A DNA stretch of 64,000 nt from Phoma sp. XZ068 (GCA_004835665.1 RBKR01000008.1:124001-188000); one strand, 5' to 3'. Counted from the stretch's first letter, positions 47,076 to 61,829 are shown. Notes: generated from the letters alone by a model not told the origin. Made by a program: numbers and translations.

Positions 47076-50000
47076 ATGACAGAAAACTCATCCAACTCTT
47101 ACACCTATTATTCGTTCCCCCCGACGCCTAATAGAAATTCCCCCCGATCCCTCCGCTCACGATCTATCAGCAGTAACGTTTCTGCTACAAGTCAACGAAC
47201 CCCCACAAAACCAAGTTACGAATTACCCATTAACGAAATCAACATGCCTTCTCCCGCCGCAGGAAAGAGTGATACCCCCCGCACTCCTACCAAGCTTGGA
47301 AGGAAGGCCCAGAGCTCAGCTCCCAAATTGAACAAGCCGCAAGCACAGGCACCGGACACATCGGATCTTTCCGAAAAAGCCCAGTCCACTGTCGAGGACA
47401 CAAAGAACCAGGCACAGGACACCGCAGAGGACACCGCGGAACAAGCAAAGGATACCGCCGAAGACACCAAGGATACCGTCGAGGAGACCGCAAAAGACCC
47501 CAAGAAGAAGGTGGAAGACACCGCCAAGGATGCCAAAAAGCAAGTAGAAGATACCGCCGGCGACGCCGAGGACACAGCCGAAGACACAACCGGCAAAGTC
47601 TCACAAAAAGGCGATGAGCTCTCAGAAGCCGAGCCAAAGCCCATCGACGATGATGAGGAGGCTGAGGAGGAGACTGAAGACGACGCCACACAGAAAGCTG
47701 GTGATGACGCCGAAGAGACAGTCGACAACACCGAAGACGACACCACAGACACTGCCAGCAAGGCCGGTGAGGGCGCGCTAAGCGGCGCTCGCGGTCTCGC
47801 TGGTCGTGCTTCCAACCTTGCTGGCAAGGCTTCCAAGGACCCCAAGGGTGCTGTTGAGGATGCCACTGAGCAATCTCAAGACAAGTCTGCTCTCGACGCC
47901 GCTGACGACGCGACCGAGACTGCTAAGGACACTGCTCAGCAGGGCCAGGATGCCGCTGAAGATGTTACCGACGACGTCAAGGACAAGGCCGAAGATGCGA
48001 AGGCTACCGCCGACGACAAGGCTGGCGACGTCAAAGACACTGCTGAAGATGCAAAGGAAGGTGCTCAAGATACCGCCGACGACGTCAAGGAATCCGTCGA
48101 GGACCAAGCCAGTGGTCTCGACCTAAGCCTTCTCAAGGGTCTTGAGGTTGATGAGGAGGGCCTCATCAACAAAGACGGCAAGCCCGTCGGCCGCCTCGTC
48201 GAGGGCGACGCCGAGGACCTTGCTGGCTACCCCATTGGCGACAATGGCGAGATCCTCGATGACGATGGTGATCTCGTCGGTCGCTGTGAGCTTCTCCCCG
48301 AGGATCAGCTCCCTGATGAGCTCAAGAAGGGTGCCGATGCTGGCCCCAAGATGCCTTCTCTTAGCATTCTCAAGGGCCTGACTGCCGACAAGACTGGTCA
48401 GATCCTGAACGAGGATGGTGATTTTGTTGGTCAGCTCGTCGAGGGTGAGCTAGCTGACATCCAGGGCAAGGAGTTCAACGAGGACGGCGAGATCCTCGAT
48501 GAGGACGGTAACGTCATTGCTCGTGCTGAACTCCACCCCGATGCCGCCGACCTCGTTGATGATGACGAGGAGGAAGACGAGGACGAGGAGGGTGCCGTCG
48601 ATGGCATCAAGGGCGCCGCCGAGGACGCCAAGGACGAAGTCGAAGACAAGGCCGCCGACGTTGAGGATGAGCTCCCCGGTGTTGAGGCGCTCGAGGGTCT
48701 CGAGGTCAACTCCGAGGGTGAAGTCCTCAACGATGATGGCGAAGTTGTTGGCCAAGTCGGCGACGACTTCGAGGGCGATGTCAAGGACTTGAAGGGCCTC
48801 ACCGTCAACGAGAAGGGTGAGGTCGTCGACGCCGAGGGCAACGTGCTCGGCAGCGTCGAGCTTGCTGAAGGGGCCGCCGAGAAGCTCAAGGACTCTGCCA
48901 AGGACGCGCTCGATATCCGCATCCTGGAGGGCCTGAAGGTCAACAAGAAGGGCAAGGTCCTTGATGCCGAAGGCGAGGAGATTGGTGAGCTCATTGAGGG
49001 CGAGGCCAAAGACTGCGCTGGCAAGGCCATCAACGAGAAGGGCGAGGTCCTCGACAAGGAGGGCAAGCCTATTGGCAAGGTCCAAGTCGTTGCCGGCGAG
49101 GCTGCTTTCGAAGCTCAGAAGGAGCTCAAGGAGCGTCTCGGCGAAGTCGAGCCAGAGGTCAAGGAAGTCGAAATCACCCCCGACCTCGACGTTCTCGAGG
49201 GCCTCAAGGTCAACAAGAAGGGTCAGGTCCTCGACGAGGAGGGTGAGCCTATTGGCGAGCTCGCCGAAGGTGACCCCGCTGAGTGCGCTGGCAAGAAGAT
49301 TAACGACAAGGGCGAGGTTCTTGACAAGGATGGCAACGTCATCGGAAAGGTCAAGACCCTCCCCAAGATGGTCGAGCAGGTCGTCGGCGAAGGCGAAGAC
49401 GCCGAGGAGGGAGCTGAGGAGGGTGAGGAGGGTGGCGAGGATGCTGAGGAAGACAACCGCCCACCTCTATCCATCCTTGACGGACTCACTGTCAACAAGT
49501 CTGGCAAGCTCATCGACGATGAGGGTAACGTTGTTGGCGAGCTCATCGAGGGCGACGCTAAGAAGCTCTCCAAGTCTGGCATCACTGCAGACGCTGAGGG
49601 TCAGTTCTGGGACAACAAGGGCAAGGTCATTGGCCGTGCCCAGACCGTTCCCCAGGAGAACGCCGAGGAGGAGGCTCCCTTTGCTGGCCTTGAGGGTCTC
49701 ACCGTTGTCAAGGACGGCTTCGTTGAGGACGAGAACGCCAACCGCGTTGGCAAAGTCGTCGAGGGCGACGCCAAGAAGCTCATTGGCCGTTCCGTCGATG
49801 AAGACGGTGATATCCTTGACAAGAAGGGCTCAGTCGTTGGCCATGCTGAGCGCTTCGAGGAGGAGGAGGAGCCCGAGGAGGAAGCTGCCGAGCCTGAGGA
49901 TCTCTCAGTCCTGAAGGGCAAGACCGTCAACAAGCAGGGTAACGTCATCGGTGACGAAGGTGTACCTATCGGTCGCCTCGTCGAGGGCAACCCCAAGGAG

Positions 50001-52524
50001 CTTGGCGGACGCCAGATTGATGAGAATGGTCAGATCTGGAACGATGCTGGCAAGGTCATCGGTCGCGTCGAACTCATTCCCGAGGACGAGCGCGAGACCA
50101 AGCCCGAGGGCATCTTCGGTGGCCTTGAAGGTCTGCGCGTTGTCGCTGACGGCAAGGTTGCTGATGAAGATGAGAACATTGTCGGCGAGGTTGTCGAAGG
50201 CAATGCTAAGCGCCTCGTTGGTCTCCGCGTTGATGAGGATGGCGATATCCTAGACAAATTCGGTAACGTCAAGGGCCACGCCGAGCCCATCGAGGACGAG
50301 GAGGAGCCTGAGGAGCAGGATCTTTCTGCTCTTGAGGGTCTTACCCTCAACAAGCAGGGCAAGCTCGTCAACCAAGAGGGCATCCCCATCGGCCGACTGG
50401 TCGAGGGTAACCTCAAGGAGCTTGCAGGCCGCAAGTCCGACGGCGAGGGCCTCATTCACAACGACACCGGAAAGGTTGTCGGCCGTTGCGAGCTGATCCC
50501 CGAGGACGAACGCGAGTCCAAGCCTGAGGGCATCTTCGGTGGTCTTGAGGGTCTCCGCGTCGTTGCCGATGGCAAGGTCGCTGATGCTGATGAGAACATC
50601 GTTGGTACCGTCGTTGAGGGCGATGCTAAGCGTCTTATCGGCTTGCGCGTCGATGAGGATGGAGACATTCTCGACAAGCATGGCAATGTCAAGGGCCATG
50701 CTGAGCCGCTTGAGGACGAGGAGGAGGAGGGTCCTGCCGACCTGTCCAGCCTCGACGGCCTGACTCTGAACAAGCAAGGCTACCTCGTTAACAGCGAAGG
50801 CATCCCTGTTGGTAAGCTCGTTGAGGGCAACCTGAAGGAGCTTGCTGGTCGCAAGTCTGACGGTGAGGGTCTCATCCATGGAGACACTGGTAAGGTCGTT
50901 GGACGTTGCGAGCTCATCCCCGACAACGAGCGTGTCACTCGCCAAGAGGGAGCATTCGCCGGCTACGAAGGCCTACGTGTTGTCAAGGACGGATTTGTCG
51001 AGGACAACGACGGCAACCGTGTTGGCCAGATCACCGAAGGCGATGCGAAGAAGCTTGTCGGTCACTCTGTCGACGAGGACGGTGACATCATTGACAAGTA
51101 CGGCAACGTCAAGGGCCACGCTGAGCCCTTCGAAGAGGAGGAGGCTGAGGAAGTCGATTTGTCGGCTCTTGCTGGCTGCACTGTCAACAAGGCCGGTAAC
51201 GTCGTCGACTCATCTGGCACAATCCTTGGTCGCGTCTCCGAGGGTGACGCCGCTACTCTTGTCGGCAAGAAGGTCGATGGCAAGGGCCAGATCTGGGACA
51301 ACGCTGGCAACATCGTTGGCCGGGCTGAGCTTGTCCACGGCGCATCATCCGGACCCGAGGGTCCATTTGCTGGCTTCGACAACAACACTGTCGCCAAGGA
51401 CGGTACCGTCCAGACTGCTGATGGCTCCATCATCGGTCGTGTCATCGAGGGTGACATCAAGAAGCTCACCGGTCACCACGTCGACGAGGATGGCGACATC
51501 AACGACAAGAACGGCAACGTCATCGGCAAGGCCGAGCGATGGGAGCCTGAGGAGAAGGAGCGTCGCGTCAACCCCATGTCTGGCATGCGTGTCAACAAGG
51601 AGGGCGATGTCCGTGATGAGAACGGCGATGTCGTCGGTCGTCTCACTGCTGGTGACCTTGGTCACTGCGCTGGTCTTGAAATTGACGACAACGGCTACGT
51701 TGTTGACAACGACGGCAACAAGGTCGGAGAAGTCACTCTTCTGGAGAACATCCAGGAAGAGGAGATTCCTGAGGACGAGACAGACGAGGAGAGGCAGCGC
51801 CGCGAGGACTCTGAGCTCGCTGACAAGATGGCTGCCATCTGCCAGCAGACTCTGGAGCGCGTCCAGCCCGTCATGAAGCAAATCACCGAGGTAAGTTCTA
51901 TCCTATGTCGTCTATACAAACCAAATACTAACGCATTACCAGCACATCGAGAAGGCCGACCGCACACCTCGCGACGAGCTCGACGAAGAGGAACTCGTCA
52001 ACAACGTCAAGCCGCTCATCGAAGAGGGTGGTCGCATCCTAAACGAGTGCAACGGCTCGCTCCGTGGTCTCGACCCCGATGGCCGCATTGCTGCTCAAGC
52101 CAAGGGTCGCCAACAGACTGGCGAAGCCACACCGCAGGAATACAAGCTGGCCGACTGTTTGAAGGAGCTTACTTCCAGTGTTGTCACTACCATTGACAAC
52201 GCGAAGAAGAAGATCTCCGACATGCCCCACGCCAAGAAGAAGCTCAACCCTCTCTGGGGCTTGCTCACCGAGCCTCTGTTCCAGATCATCGCCGCTGTTG
52301 GTCTGCTGTTGACTGGTGTTCTCAACCTTGTCGGCAAGCTCCTCAACGGCCTTGGTCTTGGAGGCCTGGTCAACGGTCTCCTGGGTGGTCTTGGAATCAA
52401 CAAGTTGCTCAGCGGACTTGGCCTCGGCGGTCTCTTCGGAGACGACAAGGGCAAGAAGAAGAAGAGCGGCGGCGGCGTGAGCAACATTCCTCTCGTCGGC
52501 GGTCTTCTCGGCGGCGGAAAGTAA
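47076..52524 (+). CDS. Giant LEA-like/DUF3659 repeat protein with hydrophobic Gly/Leu C-terminus
   Basis: Two exons (47076-51890 and 51943-52524; 52-nt intron) encode 1798 residues. Residues about 100-345 are a highly charged LEA-like region in which KDTAEDTKD and AEDAKDT-type 7-11-residue motifs recur. Residues about 349-1560 hold some sixteen units of about 60 residues of the DUF3659 type (pattern LEGLxVNKxGxVxDxxG...GxLVEGDxxxLxG...VDExGDIxDxxGNVxGxAE). After a helical linker (LADKMAAICQQTLERVQPVMKQI) the C-terminus ends in a hydrophobic, Gly/Leu-rich tail (LFQIIAAVGLLLTGVLNLVG...LLGGLGINKLL). Proteins called LEA domain proteins with DUF3659 repeats are widespread in filamentous fungi; their role is not established. 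Strong codon bias suggests high expression. An alternative start is the Met at MPSPAAGKSD (47243). Confidence 0.9.
48120..51755 (+). repeat. DUF3659 repeat array with about 420-bp higher-order period
   Basis: Sixteen consecutive about 180-bp units, each made of two related halves of roughly 30 codons. From about 49680 the units alternate in two flavours, one ending in GHAEP plus an acidic run, the other in CELIPEDER, giving super-repeats at about 49680, 50112, 50532, 50955 and 51366. The copies 50100-50519 and 50520-50939 are nearly identical in protein and have exactly 420-bp spacing. Confidence 0.9.
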
Positions 52525-53991
52525 ACCCTGCGTCTCCAAACGCAAGCGGTACGACGATGATGTTTCTTGTTGGCTAAAAAATGATACCACATGCCATCGA
52601 CACGAGGGTACGAAGCCTTTATTCCTGGCTGGAAGATCGGGGGGTTTGAAGGCCAGCACTGGAGGTGTTCGGACCTGAGGTCGATGGTTTTCGGATGTAT
52701 GATGTTATGTTTTGCAGCGTTCTCGTTGAAACGGCCTGGGCTTAGTCCCAGTTCGATGTCAGCTACTCAGCACACTTTTCCTTTGTCACCAAAACATTTG
52801 CTTAGCGAGCGTTGTTTGTAAATGGCTATGTATGATTAGATCGAGGTAATAGGATCCTTAAACTTCAATCTCTGCGCTCTTTAGACTCTTGTGTGACTTG
52901 TTGTGGCTTGCAACTGACTACCAAGGGCGTTATTCAGTGGTAGTTGTTAAACTCTAGTGTGTGCCTTTGCTGAAAACACGCATACGCCGTCCACCACACG
53001 ATCTGCCACGACTTCATGCCGATGAACAGAAGCCTGACGTGCATGCTGAAAACTGCAAAGAGAAAGAACCGATTTATTGAAGTAATTTGCGCATATAGAG
53101 CAGGATATCGAACTCCCGCCTGCCAGGTGCTATATTAACATGCTAAGCTAAGGGTTCATGCCTTACCAGCACTACAAATTAAAGCATTTCTCTTCTCCTG
53201 TCCTGCCTGAGGCATTTTCCACCACTAACCATCCTGCGAGTAAAAGAGAAACAAAAGGGCGAAAAGACGGCCATCTCATCAACACGACGCATTCTACGTT
53301 TCAATGCTCCACTTCCCATCTCACCTAAACGCAAAAACGACCTCACAGCTCTTAGAGAGGCTGCTAGATCCAATACAGCTCTGGAGCGATGATCATGTTT
53401 TGCCCGAGTGAGCCAACAACACGCGTATGATGCCGTTGGGCGTTTATTGTGCATGAAGAGCTCCCTCTGCTACAATTATATCTCCCAGACACAGATATAT
53501 CATCCATCCTCTACCTCTTACGCACTGTTCTGTGTCTGCCACACAGCCAAGCCGCCGAAGTCGAAGAAGAGCGGGTGGCGCTTTTGCGTGAGTAGGCCTA
53601 GTAGATGGTCAAGATTAGATCCTTACGAACGAAGTCTAGAAATGCAGACTTCTTGTGACTGTGAAGGATTACTCCTATCGGTCTGTCTTCAGATGAAATG
53701 AGGCCTCCAAGGATTGGAAATACCGCCTTCGCAGATGCTAGGCTGGTGGTGATGGGTATATCAAGCAGTCATTTACCACAGTGTTCCAAGTGAGATTACA
53801 CAAGCACAAAACCAGTAACACAGGAGAAAAGTCAAATCCTAATTCAAACCAACCAAAAAGGGTATGTATATATATCTAGAAAAAAGAAGAAGAAAACGGG
53901 GTATACGCTCGAACCATCCAACCATCATAAACCATCAAATCACCACCCACCACCTTCCATCTATCAAAGCTTCTAAATGTAGTCATGCTGT
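52525..53991. other. Intergenic between convergent repeat-protein and GH16 genes
   Basis: 1.47 kb of 3' flanks. It contains a tRNA-like relic near 53090-53160 (listed separately) and an A-rich stretch near 53860-53900. No convincing ORF. Confidence 0.55.
53089..53162 (-). pseudogene. tRNA-like relic lacking an anticodon arm
   Basis: Read on the minus strand, the DNA has a D-arm-like TAGCTTAGC...TATAGCA, then CACCTGGC as the 5' half of an anticodon stem, and directly GGCGGGAGTTCGAT with a B-box/T-loop-like GTTCGA. The anticodon loop and its 3' stem are absent and no matching acceptor stem is found. It resembles a decayed tRNA or tRNA-derived element; not a working tRNA. Confidence 0.3.
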
Positions 53992-55797
53992 CTACGACCT
54001 CCCATGCACCCCACTCCCACCAACACCCCTCCTCCTCCTCTCCCTCAAATACCGCCCCGCCATCGACCGCTCCGCAATCGACCTCCCTCCATCGGGCACA
54101 CCCGTTTCCACCGCGCCAGGCGAAACGGTCACGTATACAGTGTGATATACGGTTTTCTGCTCGGGCACGACTTGCGTCACTGTTGGTGCTGCAGATGGTT
54201 CTGCGTCTGTGGGTACGAGCGGCGGCGACACATCAATGTGCTGAGTTGGTTTCACACCGGCGGCGGCGCTGGATGGACCGGTCGTAGGTTTCGCGGGTGC
54301 GGAAGCGGTCTTCGTTGTATTCGAGGCTGGTGCGTTTGAGTCGCCGGGTTGTGGCCATTGGAAACCAGGCATGCCATCTTCGTCGGCGGGATCGGCGGGT
54401 TTGGTAGGCGTTGCTGCTTTTGATGTTGTTGCGGCGGGGGAGCCGGTGCTGAGGCGTGTTTTGGAGGGTTTAATGGCTTCGGATGTGGGTATGCTGGCTG
54501 ATAATGTTGGGGCGGCGACAGATTTGCTGGTTTTGGCGGGGGGCTTTGCGGAGGCGGAGAGGGTGGGCGCGACGTATGAGCCGTCTGAGTAGGAGAGGAT
54601 GGGAGGGTTTGTTGGGATTTCAGTCGGGATGGTTGCGTAGCCTGAGGAGAGCGCGGGCTCGGTAGCGTTGCCGGTGGGAACTGGGACTGGAACTGGCTTG
54701 GAGATGACAGTGCTCTGGGCTGGCGCACCAGATGCAGACGGGGATGGGGTATCGTTGCCGTTGTCCTTGTAGACCTTCAGAGCGTTGATGGTCCAGTATG
54801 CGTCCTTGAAGGCCTGCGGGTTGTTCTGCACGTATTCGTCACATGTAGCAGCTTTCTTCGCGCAGGACCCAGTCTCCCAGACTGCACCGGCCCAGTCGCC
54901 GCAGAAGGCAGTGTTGAACACAATCTGCTGCTCCTTGAACATGCTCTCGATGTCGCATCCACCAGTGAACTTGGCGGCAGGAAGACCCCATCCCTCAGGG
55001 TTGGGGGCGTCGCCGAGAACGTCATCTGGAACCGAGCCTCGGGGGAAGTAGTAGACGCTGATAGCTTCGGTGGTCCATTGAGTTGCGTAAACGCCACCTC
55101 CAATCGCATTCAGTCCGACACCGTAGCTGTCTTTTGACGGGTGTTCGATGGAGCATCCGACGTTCTTGCTCTGGTCCTTGGCGTGAACATCGCAGTCAGG
55201 GGTGGTCACTTCGCCAGCGAATAGGCTGGTGTCGGGGCCGATCTTGCAGTTGGGGGCAGTGTGGAGGGTCATTCCGTTGTTTGTTTGTTCGTTGACACCT
55301 TCGAGGATATCGATCTCGCCACCAGTCGGCCAGTTGGGTCCTACCATCCAGAAGCTGTTTATCACGGTCAGCCAAAGACCTACAACCCAGGATAGAGACG
55401 TACGCAGGCCAGGTACCACAGCCAGTAGGCATGTGCGCCACATCCATAACCACCAGCCCGGTGGTGTACTTCTTCTTGCTCACCAGCCTAATACTTGGCC
55501 GTCCCTCGGGGGTCTCATTTGTGTGGTCTACACCCCACTGGACCGGCACCGTGCTGGATGCATTGATGAGGTTTGCCTGCCTCGCTGTGTCTTCGTCGAC
55601 ATATTTGACGAACCCTGACCGTTGTTAGCAGAGAACCATGATTACACACGGAAAAACGAACCATTTGTCGGGTCTGGTGCTGTGAAGAAATCGAATCCGC
55701 CGTAGAAATCAGTCATATAGTCATCCTCCAAAGCATAGCCAGCTATGCTAAGGTCAAACAAAGAGGCCGCAGCCACAAAGAGTGTGAAAGAACGCAT
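53992..55797 (-). CDS. Secreted GH16 endo-1,3(4)-beta-glucanase with long Ser/Thr/Pro-rich tail
   Basis: Glycoside hydrolase family 16 enzyme, probably acting on mixed-linked or 1,3-beta-glucan in the wall or substrate. Exons 55662-55797, 55404-55614 and 53992-55354 give 569 residues. A signal peptide is present (MRSFTLFVAAASLFDLSIAGYA). The mature enzyme starts YALEDDYMTDFYGGFDFFTAPDPTNGFVKYVD. The catalytic motif is GEIDILEG (ExDxxE, nucleophile and acid/base Glu), followed by TLHTAPNC and the FNTAFCGDWAGAVW region with conserved Cys and Trp. From about residue 320 the protein becomes a Ser/Thr/Pro/Ala-rich, likely O-glycosylated tail. It ends in a basic stretch (RYLRERRRRG), not in a hydrophobic GPI signal, unless a 3' intron was missed. 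Confidence 0.92.
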
Positions 55798-57002
55798 CGT
55801 CAAGACGCTAGAAGAAGAGAAGACCGAAGAGAACGACTGCGTACTAGACGCTATAGACGAGGCGGAAGACTACAGACTGAAAATACCACCAGCAGCGAGA
55901 TACACAGTAGCCAATCTGGGGCGCACCCGCCTATATACGAGGGACCTGTGCCCCAGCACGCACTAACCGACGGATTGCCCTTGGGTATCTCCCGCCTCGC
56001 TAGACGAGCGGTTGTCCATCGTGTCTAACTACCTAGCCGCGTTCTGTTTCAACGTGCGGACTGGACCCAGGAGCGTGCTGCAGAACAGGGCACACGAGTC
56101 GCAATCACCGTTAGTCAGGCGGCGGATACGGAATAGCCACTGATGATCGCAGGCAAGGCTGCCGAGTGCAGGACAAGGCTCGACAGCAGCACTGGCAGCG
56201 TTTGAGCAGGACGGCATTGTTTCATGGACATTTGAACGGGTTGGTCGCCGGCTGTCGAGTGGTGGCGCATGAAACAGGTACCCGCGCATGAGGGCACGGT
56301 ATCCTGGGCAAATCTACGTGGTACATGGTGGAGGCTCCGCAGTCCGCTTTCGATAGGCCGGCCTAAGGTTCTTGTTTGGTGTGATTGATTGCGGTTCGCT
56401 GCCGCGGACTTGACAGGTTGAAACGCGAGGTGGTTGGAAGTGCAGCAGAGAGGTGATTGATTGGCCCAGCGGAGCCGCTGGGCATGCAAGCGAAATGGTC
56501 CACTGGCCTGAAACTTGACCTCCAGGCCAACTATTTCTACCCCAACATATATCTATTATCGCTATCGTCCACTCATTTTGTCAGTTGGAATAAATGCGCG
56601 CACGGAAGATTCTGTTGCATCTCGACGTGTGCGCTCGCTGGCGTTCCTGCGTGCAGACTCGGCCGGACCACGAGGATTTTGAGGCTCATCGGGAACTTAC
56701 GCCTGACGGACAGTGAGTTAGTAACGGATAATCACCAACTCCGGAAACAGGTTTACAGAACGATCTCTTATCGCGGGCCAGGCCACCTGATCATGTGGGG
56801 TAAGATCGTCTGCCCACTTCGACGTTGATATTCCTTTGTGAAACCGGCAATGAGACCTTGCATAGACAATTCAACTTCGGCTTTGTTCATCACAGTGCGC
56901 CTGTTTCGACTAAACTGCCCAAAAACGTATGCGTGTAGGTACTGTAATTATGTTTCGTTTATCTATCCGTAATATGCATCACATCATTTGGGTATTCGTT
57001 TT
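55798..57002. other. Intergenic: GH16 promoter and ERG10 3' flank
   Basis: 1.2 kb between two minus-strand genes. Small open frames (56115-56489, 56457-56828) lack any motif. No RNA gene or repeat recognised. Confidence 0.55.
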
Positions 57003-58736
<1,734 letters not shown>

Positions 58737-61700
58737 ATGGATGACCTTTACGACGAGTAAGACCCGGCGCAGCACTGCTAACATTTACGCGACTGACATG
58801 GCGCAGGTTTGGTAACTTTATTGGGGAGGCCGAGTCCGATGAAGAGGTCCAGACGAACGGCGAGGCCGCCGACGCCTATGTTCTCGACGATGACGAGCCC
58901 GAGGACGCCGAGGTGCACGACCAGCAGCTGATGGAGGTCGATGAGGGCCCCTCCAATGCCGTAATTCTCCACGAAGACAAGCAGTACTACCCCTCCGCCG
59001 CCGACGTATACGGCGAAGATGTCGAGGTCCTGGTGCAGGAGGAGGACACACAGTCGCTGGCACAGCCAATCATTGCGCCCGTCGTGCAGAAGAAGTTCAC
59101 GGTGCAGGAGACAGACCTGCCGCCCGTGCACTACTCGAGAGACCTGTTGACCGATCTCATGAACTTTCCCGATCAGATTCGAAATATTGCGATTGCTGGA
59201 CACTTGCATCATGGAAAGACTGCATTCATGGATATGTTGGTCATGGAGACACACGACATTCAGGACCGATTGGACTACAAGAAGGGCAAGAAGCGGGAGG
59301 AGCAGCTGCGATACACAGACGTACACATCCTCGAGCGCGAACGAGGCCTTTCGATCAAGGCCGCACCAATGAGCCTGGTCCTACAGAACACAAAGTCGAA
59401 GTCGCATCTCTTCAACATCCTGGACACACCTGGGCACGTAAACTTCGCAGATGAGGTGGCGTCGTCCTTGCGCCTGGTCGATGGAGTAGTGCTGGTTGTG
59501 GACGTTGTAGAGGGCGTGCAGGTCAACACAGAGCAGGTCATCAAGCATGCGGTGCTGGAGGATCTACCCTTGACACTGGTCATCAACAAGATGGACCGTC
59601 TGATTCTGGAGCTGAAGCTGCCCCCCAAGGACGCCTATTTCAAGATCAAGCATGTCATCGAGGAGGTCAACACAGTCATCGAAAACACAATCCCTGGGAG
59701 AGGCGAGAGCAAGCGCGTCAGCCCTGAAAAGGGAAACGTTGCATTCGCCTGCACAAGCATGCGATGGTGCTTCACAATCCAGTCGTTCGCCAAAATGTAC
59801 TCGGATTTCTACCCAGGACCCTCGAAACTACCCGGATTTGGAGTGCCTATGAAGGGCCTGGACGTTGATAAGTTCGCCATGCGACTGTGGGGAGATATCT
59901 TCTACAACCCGGGTAGCCGCAAGTTCAGCCGTAAAGCACAGGAGGAGGGGTCACAACGGTCCTTCGTACACTGGATCCTGGAGCCGGTCTACAAGCTCTA
60001 CTCTCACACCCTCAGCGAAAGCTCAGCCGACCTCAAGGACACACTGAACGCACTCGGCATCAACCTGAAGCCTTCAGAGTACAAAACCGACGCAAAGGAG
60101 CTCATGCGCCTCGTGTGCCAGCAGTACTTTGGTCCATCTTCAGGATTTGTTGACATGGTCACCCAACACGTTCCATCGCCGGCCGAAGGTGCGAAGAGGC
60201 TACTTCAGAGGCACTACACTGGACCATTAGACTCGAAGACTGCAGAGGCCATGGAGAAGTGCGACCAAGATGGCCCTCTTGTTGTACACGTTACGAAACT
60301 GTTCAACGCCACAGACGCGAAGTCCTTTACAGCGCTGGGACGAGTTATGAGCGGTATCGCAAAGTCTCCTCAGTCGGTGCGCGTTCTTGGCGAGGGTTAC
60401 ACCATCGACGACGAGGAAGACATGGTCGTTGCCACCATCACAGACACATGGATTGCCGAGTCGAGATACAACGTACCAGTCAGCGGTGTACCAGCAGGAA
60501 ACTGGGTGCTGCTGGGCGGTGTTGACAACTCGATTGTCAAGACAGCGACAATTGTCGCTTCGAAGCTGCCAGACGACGAAGACGCGTACATCTTCCGCCC
60601 GATTCGACACTTCTTTGAGTCTGTTTTCAAGGTGGCAGTAGAGCCAATAAATCCGTCCGAACTGCCCAAGATGCTGGATGGTCTGCGTAAGATCAACAAG
60701 TCGTACCCTCTCATCACCACAAAGGTGGAGGAATCTGGAGAACACGTTGTCCTCGGTACCGGCGAGCTGTACATGGATTGCGTGCTGCACGATTTGCGAC
60801 GACTATATGCCGACATGGAGATCAAGGTTTCGGATCCCGTTACGAGGTTCTGCGAGACCGTTGTCGAGATGTCCGCCATCAAGTGCTATGCCATGACGCC
60901 GAACAAGAAGAACAAGCTTACCATGATCGCTGAGCCATTGGATCCAGGTATTGCAGAAGATATCGAGGCGGGCAAAGTCAACATCAAGGACCCAGTGCGT
61001 GTAGTTGGCAAGTTCTTTGAGGAGAACTACGGCTACGATCTGCTTGCATCGCGCAATATCTGGGCTTTCGGGCCTGACGATATGGGCGCTAACATCCTGC
61101 AAAACGACACACTGCCCTCAGAGGTTGACACAAAAACACTCCGCACAGTCCGGGACACATTGCGACAAGGCTTCAGCTGGGCAACTCGTGAAGGCCCCCT
61201 CTGCGAAGAGCCGATCCGCAACACCAAGTTCCGCATCACAGATGTCGAGCTAGCGTCAGAAGCCATCTTCCGCGGTGGCGGCCAGATTATTCCCACAAGT
61301 CGACGAGCCTGTTACTCGAGTTTCCTCATGGCAAGCCCGAGGTTAATGGAGCCCGTCTACTCTTGCAGCATGACAGGTCCCGCAGACACCAAGAGCAGTT
61401 TATACACAGTTCTCGCTAGGAGAAGAGGGCACGTCCTGCAAGATGGACCAATCGCCGGTACACCGCTGTACAACGTGAGGGGACTCATCCCGGTCATCGA
61501 CTCCTTCGGTTTCGAGACCGATCTGAGAGTAAGTCCCACACCCACACATCTCTGACCACCAAACCCATACTAACTCTCCGCAGATCCACACACAAGGCCA
61601 AGTCTCCCTCTCCCTCGTCTTCGACCGCTGGTCCATCGTCCCCGGCGACCCGCTAGACAAGGAAATCAAACTGCGCCCGCTCGAGCCCGCAACCGCACAA

Positions 61701-61829
61701 GCACTCGCCCGCGACTTTGTCCTCAAGACGAGGAGAAGAAAGGGGCTGGCGGAAGACGTGACCATTAGCAAGTTCCTGGAGCCCGAGCTGTTCCGTAGCT
61801 TGAAGGAGAGCGGTGTCCTTGATGGGTAG
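58737..61829 (+). CDS. SNU114: U5 snRNP GTPase Snu114/Cwf10 (EF-2-like)
   Basis: Spliceosomal GTPase, homologous to EF-2 and human EFTUD2, that controls Brr2 during activation and disassembly. Exons 58737-58756, 58807-61528 and 61584-61829 give 995 residues. The 20-nt first exon encodes MDDLYDE, joined to [13 protein letters not shown]. An acidic N-terminal region (about 1-110) precedes the G domain: G1 [13 protein letters not shown], switch [10 protein letters not shown] and G4 NKMDRL. EF-2-like domains follow, with [33 protein letters not shown] and a C-terminal [17 protein letters not shown]. The last exon includes [26 protein letters not shown]. Start context gccgccATGG is a near-perfect initiation site. 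Confidence 0.98.

Noticed and set aside
47216..49996. Long antisense open frames over the repeat-protein gene (Ser/Leu-rich, up to about 216 codons)
   Set aside because: They are shadows of the strongly biased, C/G-ending codons on the plus strand. Their composition is repetitive and tracks the sense repeats, with no start context or splice logic of their own.
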